A stretch of 64,000 nt of DNA, taken from CAVTUU01 sp045804965 (lineage in GTDB: Bacteria; Chloroflexota; Chloroflexia; Thermomicrobiales; UBA6265). The stretch lies in assembly GCA_045804965.1 (NCBI GenBank), contig JBJMMD010000017.1, forward strand, positions 1 through 64,000, read 5' to 3'. Made by a program: the position numbers and the translations under genes. Under the pieces are notes generated by a model that was not told the DNA's origin, ran no database searches, and worked only from the letters and a program-made list of their open reading frames with translations. Of this stretch, positions 26,514 through 34,512 are shown one piece after another. Each line of letters opens with the position of its first letter. Position 1 is the stretch's first letter.

Positions 26514-26987
26514 CTACAACCCGCTTGTCGGGGTTCCAGTCGGGTTCGCGCCTGAATCATCATCCGGTTGCTCGTTCTTGTCGCCGTTGTCCTGGTGGTT
26601 GTGGCCCTGCGGACCGCCGTGGCCGTCACCACGACCGTGGCCAAAGAGGAACGGTCCAAAATCTCCGGCATCGATCCGCTGCTTGAGCGCGGTCGCTTCG
26701 TTCGCCGAGATGTTGCCTGCGGCCAATTCGGCATCCACCTGCTGCTTCAGTGTCGTCTTGATTGCGGCGTCGACCGTTGCCGGATCGCTGATCCCGAGGT
26801 TGGCCGCGAGCGCATTCACGAAGTCCTGATACGCCGATGTCTCTCCACCAGCCGCGGGCGTGCTTTCGCCCGCGGCGGGCGTTCCGCTTTGGTCCTGGGC
26901 GAAAACGCCGCCTCCGGCCAGGCCCCCCACGCCGAGCAGGGCAAAAGCGGCCACGGAGAAGGCCGCAATTCTCATCCGTCGATTCAT
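26514..26987 (-). CDS. Exported helical hypothetical protein
   Basis: A 157-residue protein with a signal peptide (MNRRMRIAAFSVAAFALLG, probable cleavage after VFAQ). The ATG at 26987 is preceded by AGGAGAG. After a Gly/Ala/Thr-rich linker comes a helical unit (FVNALAANLGISD, then VDAAIKTTLKQQVD and NEATALKQRIDAG), followed by a His/Gly/Asp-rich tail (GHGRGDGHGGPQGH) that could bind metal. I recall the NALAxxLGI-KQRIDAG arrangement from other exported Chloroflexota proteins but know of no function. Confidence 0.75.
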   Translation of the reverse strand: MNRRMRIAAFSVAAFALLGVGGLAGGGVFAQDQSGTPAAGESTPAAGGETSAYQDFVNALAANLGISDPATVDAAIKTTLKQQVDAELAAGNISANEATALKQRIDAGDFGPFLFGHGRGDGHGGPQGHNHQDNGDKNEQPDDDSGANPTGTPTSGL

Positions 26988-27178
26988 GGTTCTCTCCTGA
27001 CGTTGCCGGGCCGCCGCATGGGTCACGCCGACCCGGCGCTATCGCGCACCATAACGAAGCCCGACCGGGCCATTGCGCGCGTGATGCAACGCTACCGGTC
27101 GCACCTTGAGAGAACCTGGAGAAATGCCCATAGTCGGCTGGTAAGACGCGTAGAAACCGGGAAAGTCCTCATCCATAA

Positions 27179-27248
27179 CAGCCCTCACCCGGCCCTGCGG
27201 GCCATCCTCGCCCAGTGACGCTGGGCGAGGGAGTAAGGGTGAGGGCTG
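27179..27248. repeat. Family B palindrome
   Basis: A 12-bp outer stem CAGCCCTCACCC/GGGTGAGGGCTG surrounds an inner CTCGCCCAG/CTGGGCGAG hairpin. The same outer arms occur at 19581-19646. A further GGTGAGGGCTGCTC fragment follows at about 27359. The interval 26988-27398 holds only these repeats and no gene. Confidence 0.65.
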
Positions 27249-27398
27249 CTCAGATTTCTCGACCGCGCTCGAAATGACAGGATCGTGGGAAGGATTCGGC
27301 AAATTGCGCAGGAGCGGCACAGCGCGCGAGAGCTTCGCGACCGCCGAGCGGCGGCTGGGGGTGAGGGCTGCTCGCTGGTCCCGCTCGGCCGGAATCGG

Positions 27399-27791
27399 TC
27401 AACCCTTCAGCAATCGTCGCAAATTTTCCGTCTCCCCTTTCAGCTGCTCAACTTGTTGGGCAAAGACGGCATCGTCGATATCTGGCGTCTGAACGAGCGT
27501 CATCGTGGTGGCGGTGGCGCCATTGGGGAGAGAGAAGACTCGGACAGGGAAAATGCCCAGTTCTTCGCGGGTGGGACCCACCCGCATATCGATCACACCC
27601 CATTCAGCGTCCGAATCAAAGGAGATGAAGAGTTCTTCGTCCGACGTGATCACTTTGTAATCGCCGTCGACAACCTTTACTTCGCGAGCGAACCCGGTCG
27701 CCCATTTCGGGAGGTTCCCGATCTCGTTGATGAACGCGAAGACTTCGGGGCGGGCTCAGTTGATGATGGTCGTCACTGTCTCGGCTTGCAT
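27399..27791 (-). pseudogene. SRPBCC-family protein with in-frame TGA
   Basis: ATG at 27791 has a strong AAGGAGGA site 5 bp upstream and opens MQAETVTTIIN, then TGA (27756-27758), then continues in the same frame as ARPEVFAFINEIGNLPKW, the conserved beginning of SRPBCC/polyketide-cyclase proteins, to the end of a ~130-residue domain (GVIDMRVGPTREELG, helix VFAQQVEQLKGETENLRRLL). One C-to-T change (CGA to TGA) would explain it. No good alternative start exists beyond the stop. SRPBCC proteins bind hydrophobic ligands. It lies downstream of the WYL regulator on the same strand. Confidence 0.8.
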
Positions 27792-27870
27792 CGCTGTCCT
27801 CCTTAATGATCATTTCTGTTCGCTGCTGTCCGCGAGCAGGTTTCGATCATGACCTACGGCTGTGACAGCG

Positions 27871-28785
27871 TTATGTCAGTCGCTCGGCGATCCCTTCGGC
27901 TTCGTTCTTAATCAGTTCCCGCAGTTCGGGCGGCGTGAGCGGTTCGGCGTTGGCACCCCAACCTAAGATCCACGACGAGATCTCGCCAAGATGGTCCGGA
28001 AGGAAGAACATCACGGCACCGTCACCGTCCGGCTCTTCGTGGTCGAAGGACCAATGCGGCCGCTCCCGCACCCAGGGGAGAACGGATTCCGAAAAGCGAA
28101 TCTTGACCTCAATAGCGTGGCGCTCTCCGCGCGAAACTGGTTTGGGAATAAAACGCTCCTCTCCGACCGTCAGCTCGGTGATCCGATTTAAACGAAACGA
28201 GCGCATGCTCCGCCGCAGGCGGCAATAGCCGCCGAGGTACCAGGTGTGGTCGACATAAGCGAGCTCCAGTGGCTCGACTTCGCGTTCGGTGACTTCCTCC
28301 CCCGTCCGGCTGTGATAGCGAATGGCGATGACGCGATGGTCGAAAATTGCGAGCTGCAGCTTCACCAGATGGGGATCGTCGAGATTGAACCGGCCGGGTG
28401 GATGCGAGATCGTAATGATGCTATTTAAGCGATCGACTTCCTCGCGTACCGGGGCTGGCAACACCGACGCGATTTTCTCCAGCGCCCGTTCTGCCTCGCC
28501 GACGTGGCGTCCGCTCGCCTGGGTGGCCAGCATTCGAATGCCAAGCGCGACCGCGGCCGCCTCGCCCGGGGTGAAGACAAGCGGCGGCAAAAAGAACCCC
28601 TCGCTGAGCGCGTAGCCCTTCCCGGGAAGGGAGATAACCGGCACGCCAGACTCGCTCAGCGCGCCAATATCCCGATAGATCGTGCGCGTGCTGACCTCGA
28701 ACGCCGCCGCGAGATCGACCGCCCGCACCGTCCCCTTCCGCTGCAACATCGTCGTGATAGCAAACAGCCGATCAAGCCGGTTCAT
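27871..28785 (-). CDS. YafY/WYL-domain transcriptional regulator
   Basis: A 304-residue regulator: an N-terminal helix-turn-helix (DRLFAITTMLQRKG through TVRAVDLAAAFEVSTRTIYR), a linker GGLP-like segment (GFFLPPLVFTPGEAAAV), and a WYL domain with HTWYLGGYCRLRRSMRSFRL (residues ~185-205). WYL regulators sense ligands, sometimes nucleic acids, and control nearby genes. The 79-bp gap to the SRPBCC gene suggests a shared operon. The gene immediately upstream, in the other direction, is the RAYT-repeat block. Confidence 0.9.
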   Translation of the reverse strand: MNRLDRLFAITTMLQRKGTVRAVDLAAAFEVSTRTIYRDIGALSESGVPVISLPGKGYALSEGFFLPPLVFTPGEAAAVALGIRMLATQASGRHVGEAERALEKIASVLPAPVREEVDRLNSIITISHPPGRFNLDDPHLVKLQLAIFDHRVIAIRYHSRTGEEVTEREVEPLELAYVDHTWYLGGYCRLRRSMRSFRLNRITELTVGEERFIPKPVSRGERHAIEVKIRFSESVLPWVRERPHWSFDHEEPDGDGAVMFFLPDHLGEISSWILGWGANAEPLTPPELRELIKNEAEGIAERLT

Positions 28786-28831
28786 GGGAGGGGATTGTAG
28801 CGTTGAGGGAGAGGATTTCGTGGCGTTGATT

Positions 28832-28886
28832 CGGCCGGGGCTAGAAGGCCCGGGCTACGTGTGACGAAGCCCTTCCAGGGCTGACG
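28832..28886 (-). repeat. Family A REP-like element, left of RAYT
   Basis: Read on the minus strand it starts CGTCAGCCCTGGAAGGGCTT, then CGTCACACGTAG, then the CCCGGGCC half-palindrome, matching the right-hand copy at 29408-29461 in opposite orientation. It lies 6 bp past the transposase stop. Confidence 0.85.
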
Positions 28887-28891
28887 AGAGA

Positions 28892-29362
28892 TTAGCGTCT
28901 GTCGGCGCTGGGTGATTGCGATTCTAACGTTTCGAAATTGGGCCAGACCCGGTTCGTCGCGTGGTGCTCTGCCTGGTTCGTCACGTAGGCAATGACTGCA
29001 GCAAGCGAACGCTCTCCAAACGAGATCAGGCCGTATTCCGCTTGCCAACCAAATCTCGCGTGACGGCCGATGCGATTGATCTTATTGAGATCGAAACTGC
29101 TAGAGCCCTTGGCATATCGCACAAATTCGGATATCGCGAGACTCGAAGCAATGGACTCCGCGAGGTGGATGTGATCGGGCATGATGCCGGTCGCATGGAG
29201 GATCGCCCGGTGGTCTGAGCACGTTGACCGTACCGATCGCGCGATGACTTCTGCGATTTGCTCATCGATGAGCAGTTCGCGATTCTTCGTCCCCCAAACT
29301 AAATGGCCATAATGCTGCCAATACGGCACCTTCTTCCTCCCCTCGAAATCAATTCTGATCAC
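28892..29362 (-). CDS. REP-associated tyrosine transposase (RAYT/IS200-like)
   Basis: A 156-residue Y1 HUH transposase. The metal-binding HUH motif is MPDHIHL (His64, His66) and the nucleophile is Tyr126 in VIAYVTNQAEHH. Near the N-terminus, YGHLVWGTKNRE is the strand typical of Transposase_17. These enzymes nick and rejoin single-stranded DNA at REP hairpins. It is flanked by two inverted family A hairpin elements and has no typical IS200 ends, so I call it a RAYT and not a complete insertion sequence. It appears intact. Confidence 0.88.
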   Translation of the reverse strand: MIRIDFEGRKKVPYWQHYGHLVWGTKNRELLIDEQIAEVIARSVRSTCSDHRAILHATGIMPDHIHLAESIASSLAISEFVRYAKGSSSFDLNKINRIGRHARFGWQAEYGLISFGERSLAAVIAYVTNQAEHHATNRVWPNFETLESQSPSADRR

Positions 29363-29407
29363 AACTCATCACGATCGACCTACCCAATCCGCTCGATCAA
29401 AATTCTC

Positions 29408-29461
29408 CGTCAGCCCTGGAAGGGCTTCGGTTGTTGTAGCCCGGGCCTCAAAGGCCCGGGC
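29408..29461 (+). repeat. Family A REP-like element, right of RAYT
   Basis: CGTCAGCCCTGGAAGGGCTT, linker CGGTTGTTGTAG, then CCCGGGCC TCAAA GGCCCGGG. It lies about 45 bp upstream of the transposase start and is inverted relative to the copy at 28832-28886, giving the bracketed layout of REP/RAYT loci. It also lies just past the OppC-type permease stop. Confidence 0.85.
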
Positions 29462-29478
29462 AGCTGCGTAGACATCGC

Positions 29479-30495
29479 TTACCGCGTTTCCCGGGGGTCG
29501 AGCGCATCCCGCAGTCCGTCGCCGACAAAGGTGAAGGCGAGGGTAATCAGGGCAATGGCGAGGCTGGGCGCGATCAGCATCCAGGGCTGGGATTGCCACG
29601 ATTTGCTGCCATCGAGGATCATCTGGCCCCAGCTCGTGGGAAAGGGGGCGTTCAGGTTCACGCTCGGGCGGACGCCCACGCCGAGGTAGCTCAACACCGC
29701 CTCGGCGATGATCGCGCCGGGGATGATGAAGGCGCCGGAGACGATGATCGGGCCGAGCGCATTCGGCAGGACGTGGCGCGTTATCACCCGAAAGGTCGTC
29801 GCTCCGTTCGCTCTCGCCGCTTCGGCGAATTCCTTCTCTTTGAGCGCGAGCGTTTCTCCACGTACTAGCCGGGCGACGCCCGTCCAGTTCACGATCGAGA
29901 GGGTGACGAAGAGGAGGACGAGACCGCCAAGCAACTCGCCGAAGCCGGTATCGCGGAATGAGACCTGCATGATGATGAAGAAGAGAAGCGCGGGGAAGGC
30001 ATAGATGACATCGGTAAAGCGCATGAGTAGATTGTCCAGCCGGCCGCCGGCATAGCCGGCGATCAGTCCCATCGGGATCCCGATCGCCATGATCACGAAC
30101 ATCGGGATGAACCCCACGACGAGCGAGACGCGCGTGCCAAACACGAGCCGGCTGAAGACATCGCGGCCGATCGAATCGGTGCCCAGGGGGTAGCTCCAGG
30201 TCCCATCCTTTTTCGGGTTGGTATCGCTGATCCAGGCCGCTTGCCGGTAGACGCCCGCCGTCTTCACATCGCTCTTGACCGGATTGTGGGGCGCGATGAC
30301 GGGGGCCAAAATCGCCACGAAAAAGAGGAAGACGAGATAGCACATACCCGCGATCGCCATCTTATTGCGACGCAATCGCCGCCAGGCGTCGAGCCACAGC
30401 CCGCGGCTGGGCCGGGTCTGCGTCAACGTGTCGACGCCGGTCGCGTGCGGGAGAGCGGTTGGGGCGGCGACGGTCGGGGAGGGGTCCAAGCTCAT
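29479..30495 (-). CDS. Peptide ABC transporter permease (OppC/DppC type)
   Basis: A 338-residue inner-membrane permease. The N-terminal segment WRRLRRNKMAIAGMCYLV is the OppC_N signature, followed by PLGTDSIGRDVFSRL and five more helices. The EAA loop is EFAEAARANGATTFRVITRH, which contacts the ATPase. It pairs with the OppB-type permease 12 bp upstream to import oligopeptides or similar solutes. No ATPase gene is adjacent, so it must share ATPases encoded elsewhere. Confidence 0.93.
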   Translation of the reverse strand: MSLDPSPTVAAPTALPHATGVDTLTQTRPSRGLWLDAWRRLRRNKMAIAGMCYLVFLFFVAILAPVIAPHNPVKSDVKTAGVYRQAAWISDTNPKKDGTWSYPLGTDSIGRDVFSRLVFGTRVSLVVGFIPMFVIMAIGIPMGLIAGYAGGRLDNLLMRFTDVIYAFPALLFFIIMQVSFRDTGFGELLGGLVLLFVTLSIVNWTGVARLVRGETLALKEKEFAEAARANGATTFRVITRHVLPNALGPIIVSGAFIIPGAIIAEAVLSYLGVGVRPSVNLNAPFPTSWGQMILDGSKSWQSQPWMLIAPSLAIALITLAFTFVGDGLRDALDPRETR

Positions 30496-30507
30496 GCGGG
30501 CCTCGCC

Positions 30508-31521
30508 CTAACGCCGGACGCGGATGCGCGGATCGAGTAGCCCGTAGCTCAAGTCGACCAGCACATTCGCCAGTGCGATCAACACGGCGTAGAAGAGGGT
30601 GGTGCCCATGATCATCGAGTAATCGCGCTTCGAGATCGAGGTCACGAACTCGCGGCCGAGACCCGGCACGTTGAAGATGCGCTCGATGATAAAGGAGCCG
30701 GTGATGAGATCGGCCGCGGCCGGGCCGAGCACGGTGATGACCGGGATCAGAGCGTTGCGCATCATGTGCCGGCCGACCACGCGATACTCGCTCAACCCCT
30801 TGGCTCTGGCCGTGCGCACATAGTCCTGGCGCTTCACTTCGAGCAGGGTCGAGCGCGTCAGGCGGGCGAGGTAGGCCATCGTGCCCAGTCCGAGCACGAT
30901 TCCGGGGAGGATGTAGGCGCGGCCGATGCCGTGCCATTCCTCCGGCCGGCGGACCGGGGAGACGTCAAAGTTCGAGCTCAGAAAAATGAGGAGCAGAATG
31001 CCGCTGACGAAGGTCGGCACCGAGATGCCGACGGTCGAGATCGAGAGGCAGAGATAGTCGAGCCAGGTGTTTTGGCGCAGGGCGCTGGCAATGCCGAGCG
31101 GAATTCCCACGATCATGGCGAAGGTCAGCGCGACCAAACCAAGTTTGGCCGAGGTTGGGAACTTCTCGATCAGTACGCTTTGTACCGACTCGGTGCCCTT
31201 CGATTGGTAGGAGGGCCCGAGATCGAAATGGGCCAAGCCGCTGAGGTAGCTGAAGAACTGGCTCTCGAGCGCGGCTCCAGTGAGGGTCAGCGGATTCCGC
31301 GTGCCCGCATCCCATTCCCGGGCGACCTTGGCGCCGTTGATCCAGAGCGGCTCGTCGAGGTGGAAGCGGGCATTAAGCGTTTTGCGGGCTGATTCCGGGA
31401 TCGGCTTCTCCCGGTCCCACGGCCCGCCGGGGGCGCGGTACATCAAGAAAAACGTCACTAACGCCACCGAAAAGATGACGGGGATAATCCACAGGATTCG
31501 TCTGATAAGGAATGCCGCCAT
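30508..31521 (-). CDS. Peptide ABC transporter permease (OppB/DppB type)
   Basis: A 337-residue permease starting AAFLIRRILWIIPVIF, the OppB N-terminal helix, with GGPWDREKP after it and the EAA loop DYVRTARAKGLSEYRVVGRH. Six helices are visible. I choose ATG at 31521 because the longer frame runs into a repeat (GCCGGGATTTCAACCCGGC); the ribosome site is weak, so translation may depend on coupling or a divergent signal. It is cotranscribed with the OppC gene. Confidence 0.92.
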   Translation of the reverse strand: MAAFLIRRILWIIPVIFSVALVTFFLMYRAPGGPWDREKPIPESARKTLNARFHLDEPLWINGAKVAREWDAGTRNPLTLTGAALESQFFSYLSGLAHFDLGPSYQSKGTESVQSVLIEKFPTSAKLGLVALTFAMIVGIPLGIASALRQNTWLDYLCLSISTVGISVPTFVSGILLLIFLSSNFDVSPVRRPEEWHGIGRAYILPGIVLGLGTMAYLARLTRSTLLEVKRQDYVRTARAKGLSEYRVVGRHMMRNALIPVITVLGPAAADLITGSFIIERIFNVPGLGREFVTSISKRDYSMIMGTTLFYAVLIALANVLVDLSYGLLDPRIRVRR

Positions 31522-31540
31522 GGCAACTTGAGCCTGGCCT

Positions 31541-31709
31541 GTACGCCGGGATTTCAACCCGGCGCCTCATCCAGACCCGGGGTTAAACCCCCGGGCTAAG
31601 ACAACGAAGTCCTTGCAGGACTGAGCGCGAGCACGAGTTCCACGACCCGTCGAACGTAGCCTCGGAGAGGCTTTCTCCTGTCAGCCCTAGGTTTCAACCT
31701 AGGGATTGT
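31541..31709 (-). repeat. Composite repeat block upstream of oppB-type gene
   Basis: A small palindrome GCCGGGATTTCAACCCGGC at about 31545 is followed by a family A element (31575-31627), then GCCTCGGAGAGGCTTTCTCC, then a CCTAGGTTTCAACCTAGG palindrome. The order 31575-31709 is repeated at 45397-45536 with similar spacing. A CTCTCCCTC hairpin of family B follows at about 31740-31790. The 285 bp between the binding protein and permease genes is made almost wholly of these repeats. Confidence 0.7.
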
Positions 31710-31806
31710 AACGGCCACTAACCAGCCTTAGCCCAAACCCTCTCCCTCGTGCGGAGGGAGAGGGGCGCCGGTTCGGCCGGGTGAGGGTGGCTCGGAATGA
31801 GCCTCG

Positions 31807-33495
31807 CTATTCCGGCGTCTTGTCGATGGTCAGCGCGGAGACGCGCTCGCCGGGCCAGTAGCCGTCAATCGAGACGCCGGTCCAACCGGTGACGTTCGGC
31901 TTGACGAGGAAGTAGTTCGCTGCGTGGAAGATCGGCGGCCCCGGCAGATCGTCGAGCAGAATCTGACCGGCTTGCTGGTAGTAGGGCACGCGATCGTCGA
32001 GCTTGGCCTGGGTATCGCCTTTGCCCGCCAACTCGTCGAACTGCTTGTTGCAGTAGCCGACCCGCTGCGCAAATCGGGCACCGCAGGTCCAGTAGACGCT
32101 GAGCCAGTCCTGCGCATCTGGATAGTCCTGGTACCAGTTGTAGATGCTGAACTGAGGATAGGTTTTGGGATCGCGCCGGAGCGCGGAGAGCGTCGTGCCG
32201 TCCGTGGGCTCCAGTGTTAACTCGACGCCGAGGATGTCGCGGTACTGACCGGCGATCCATTCCGCGCGAGTCGTGTTCAGCGGATCGTCGCTGCTATAGA
32301 AGTACTTGATCTCCGGCAGTTTGTCCGGGCTGCCGTAGGTCGAGTCGGCCAGCGCCTGCTTCGCCTTTGCCGGATCGAATGTGTACTCCTCGGTCTTGAT
32401 CGAGCCCGCCACGTCGTCCGGCACCCAGCTATAGGCGGGGACACAGGTGCCCTGCAGGATCTCGGTGCAATATGTCTCGCGATCGAAGGCGTAGGCAAAC
32501 GCCTGGCGCACCTTCAGATCCTCGAACGGCTTCTGGGTGAGATTGAGGTTGAGATACCAGGTATTCGCGCTGGCGTAGACGGTGAGCTGACTGCCGAGGT
32601 CCGGGTCATCTTTGATCGCCGGCAACTGCGCCGGATCGGGATTGAGAATGTCGATATCGCCGCTCTTGTAGGCTTCCAGCGCGGTGTCCGAATCGTTGAT
32701 GTAGACATACTCAATCGTGTCGAGCTTCGGCGTGCCGCCCCAATAGTTCGCGTTCGGCGCGAAGCTGACGAGTTGCCCCTCGTCTATCTTCGTGATTTGG
32801 AACGGGCCGTTGCCGATCTGCTTGGTCGGATCCTTCCACCAATCGGCTCCGCCTGCTTCGATCAGCTCTTGCTTGGCCGGAAAGAGCACCCACAGACCGG
32901 CGACGGTCGGGAAGTAGGGCGCTGGGGCGAGGAGATCGAACTCGATCGTCTGGTCGTCGATGACCTTGACCCCGAGGTTCTTTTTCGCCTGCTCATAGGC
33001 AGCCTCGTCGACCACGACTGGCGTGCCCGCGCCGGCGCTGTTGAGGGTGGCCAGCTCATTGCAGCCGACAAGGATATCGCCGAGTATGTACTGATAGCCG
33101 CCCGCGACATAGGGGTCGCAAGTGCGCTCTGCCGCGTAGCGGAAGCGTTCCGCGGTCAACGGCGAGCCATCACTGTATTTCAGACCGGCTCGTAGGTGGA
33201 ACGTAATCTTGGTCAGATCGTCGTTGAAATCCCAGCTCTCGGCCGCGGCCGGCACAGTCTGGAGCTTGTCGTCGAGCCGGGTGAGTCCTTCGTAATTGAG
33301 CGCCCAAATACTGATTTCGGCGAGGGCCGAACCGACCTGAGGATCGATCACATCGGGATAAATCGGTTGATGAATGCGCAGGACCTTCTCGCCGCTGTTC
33401 TGAGCCCGCACGCCGGCGGTTGCAAATGGCATGACCATAGTCATCACCATCAGCAACGATGCCAACACGATCCAACGCCTCGTCGCGTGACGCAT
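31807..33495 (-). CDS. Peptide ABC transporter substrate-binding protein
   Basis: A 562-residue family 5 extracellular solute-binding protein. A Sec signal peptide (RWIVLASLLMVMTMVMPFAT, cleavage near VRAQN) lacks a lipobox Cys at the cleavage site. The mature part has TKITFHLRAGLKYSDGSPLT, the signature of the family, and the usual C-terminal FDELAGKGD segment. ATG at 33495 has GGGGAGAGG 6 bp upstream. It captures oligopeptides or similar ligands for the two permeases downstream. A promoter with an overlapping palindrome lies upstream. Confidence 0.93.
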   Translation of the reverse strand: MRHATRRWIVLASLLMVMTMVMPFATAGVRAQNSGEKVLRIHQPIYPDVIDPQVGSALAEISIWALNYEGLTRLDDKLQTVPAAAESWDFNDDLTKITFHLRAGLKYSDGSPLTAERFRYAAERTCDPYVAGGYQYILGDILVGCNELATLNSAGAGTPVVVDEAAYEQAKKNLGVKVIDDQTIEFDLLAPAPYFPTVAGLWVLFPAKQELIEAGGADWWKDPTKQIGNGPFQITKIDEGQLVSFAPNANYWGGTPKLDTIEYVYINDSDTALEAYKSGDIDILNPDPAQLPAIKDDPDLGSQLTVYASANTWYLNLNLTQKPFEDLKVRQAFAYAFDRETYCTEILQGTCVPAYSWVPDDVAGSIKTEEYTFDPAKAKQALADSTYGSPDKLPEIKYFYSSDDPLNTTRAEWIAGQYRDILGVELTLEPTDGTTLSALRRDPKTYPQFSIYNWYQDYPDAQDWLSVYWTCGARFAQRVGYCNKQFDELAGKGDTQAKLDDRVPYYQQAGQILLDDLPGPPIFHAANYFLVKPNVTGWTGVSIDGYWPGERVSALTIDKTPE

Positions 33496-33533
33496 CGAAT
33501 CCTCTCCCCGCTTGTTCGTCCGACGTTCCAACT

Positions 33534-33574
33534 GGTGGCGATGCCACCTTATAAACATTTCGACTTGGAGTCAA
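33534..33574 (-). promoter_or_regulatory. Promoter and candidate operator of the ABC locus
   Basis: On the minus strand, TTGACT (33574-33569) and TAAGGT (33551-33546) are separated by 17 bp, a sigma-70-like arrangement 44 bp or so before the binding-protein ATG. A GGTGGC-GAT-GCCACC palindrome (33534-33548) overlaps the -10 region and start site, where a repressor would act. The remaining 33575-33923 has no recognised gene. Confidence 0.45.
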
Positions 33575-33923
33575 TGCCCACCGCCGGCAAAAACGGCGGA
33601 ATACGCCAAATTGCTTCAAGTAGGTGTGCGTGGAGGGAGCAGAACGGTCGCCTATCGTTGCACCGATTTTCGGACGGGCGATCTCCCGACCGTGACCAAG
33701 GCGACCTTGTCGCGCAACCGGTCGGTCATGACGCCGCCTGTGCGAGACCGTCGTGGTTGGGGCACCGGCTGCGGCCGTATTGCACGACAGACGGCGAACC
33801 GTCCGTGCGGAGGGCAAGAGAGACGCGCGGCTCGTTGCTCGGAGCGTTTCAGAGACCATTGACTCTTGCCTGGAACATGGAATGATGGCCGGGTACGTTG
33901 TGCGGCGCGACCGGGAGGAGCTC

Positions 33924-34454
33924 ATGACTCGCATCGATGAACCCGCGGGCCAGCAAGCCCAACGCGTGGTCCGGGCTCCCGGCGAGGGGCGTGTCATCTC
34001 GCTCGGCGACGCGGGAAACGTGATCCTCAAAGCCGTGCGCGGCGAGACCGGGGGCACGCTTTCCGTCTACGAGTTTGTTGCCCCGCCGGCCACTGCCGGA
34101 CCCCCGCTCCACCTTCATCGCGCCTGGGACGAGGCGTTCTACGTCCTGGATGGGGAGATGACCTTCCTCATCGACGGGCACACGACGGTCGCGCCTGCCG
34201 GATCGTTCATCTTCATTCCGCGCGGTATCCTCCACACCTTCTGGAATGAAACTTCCGCGCCAGCCAAGCAACTGACTATCTTCACCCCTGCCGGCATCGA
34301 GGCGTACTTTGAGGAGGTGACCCAGGTGCTCGCGGCGGGCGGGGAGGATTCCCTCGACGCGGCAGCGGCGCTGATGGAAAAGCACGACATGATCGTGCCT
34401 CCCGGGATGCGGCCCGCCTACGGCGCCCTGCCGCCCGAGCACTCGCAGGAGTAA
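33924..34454 (+). CDS. Cupin-domain protein
   Basis: A 176-residue single-domain cupin. Motif 1 is PPLHLHRAWDEAFYVLDGEM (metal-binding His/His/Glu) and motif 2 is PRGILHTFWN (His). ATG at 33924 with GGAGGAG 4 bp upstream is preferred over longer frames. Cupins of this layout include dioxygenases, isomerases and sugar- or quinone-binding proteins, so no reaction can be assigned. It stands alone and is followed by a strong hairpin. Confidence 0.88.
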   Translation: MTRIDEPAGQQAQRVVRAPGEGRVISLGDAGNVILKAVRGETGGTLSVYEFVAPPATAGPPLHLHRAWDEAFYVLDGEMTFLIDGHTTVAPAGSFIFIPRGILHTFWNETSAPAKQLTIFTPAGIEAYFEEVTQVLAAGGEDSLDAAAALMEKHDMIVPPGMRPAYGALPPEHSQE

Positions 34455-34455
34455 C

Positions 34456-34491
34456 GGCGGCCCCCGGCAGGATTGCCTGCTGGGGGCCGCC
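34456..34491 (+). terminator. Long hairpin after cupin gene
   Basis: GGCGGCCCCCGGCAGG and CCTGCTGGGGGCCGCC pair over 16 bp (one G.T-type mismatch) around a 4-nt loop directly after the stop. It also lies at the end of the convergent gene at 34513, so it can serve both. Confidence 0.75.
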
Positions 34492-34512
34492 AAGCTTCGT
34501 TTGCCTCAACGC

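Noticed and set aside
27756..27758. Selenocysteine codon in the SRPBCC gene
   Set aside because: No suitable downstream hairpin is visible and this position is not a known selenocysteine site.
28892..29362. Complete IS200/IS605 element
   Set aside because: No TnpB gene or typical subterminal hairpins; the flanks are REP-like repeats.
29369..30343. 324-aa minus-strand frame over the OppC gene
   Set aside because: It is out of frame with the permease and extremely Arg-rich.
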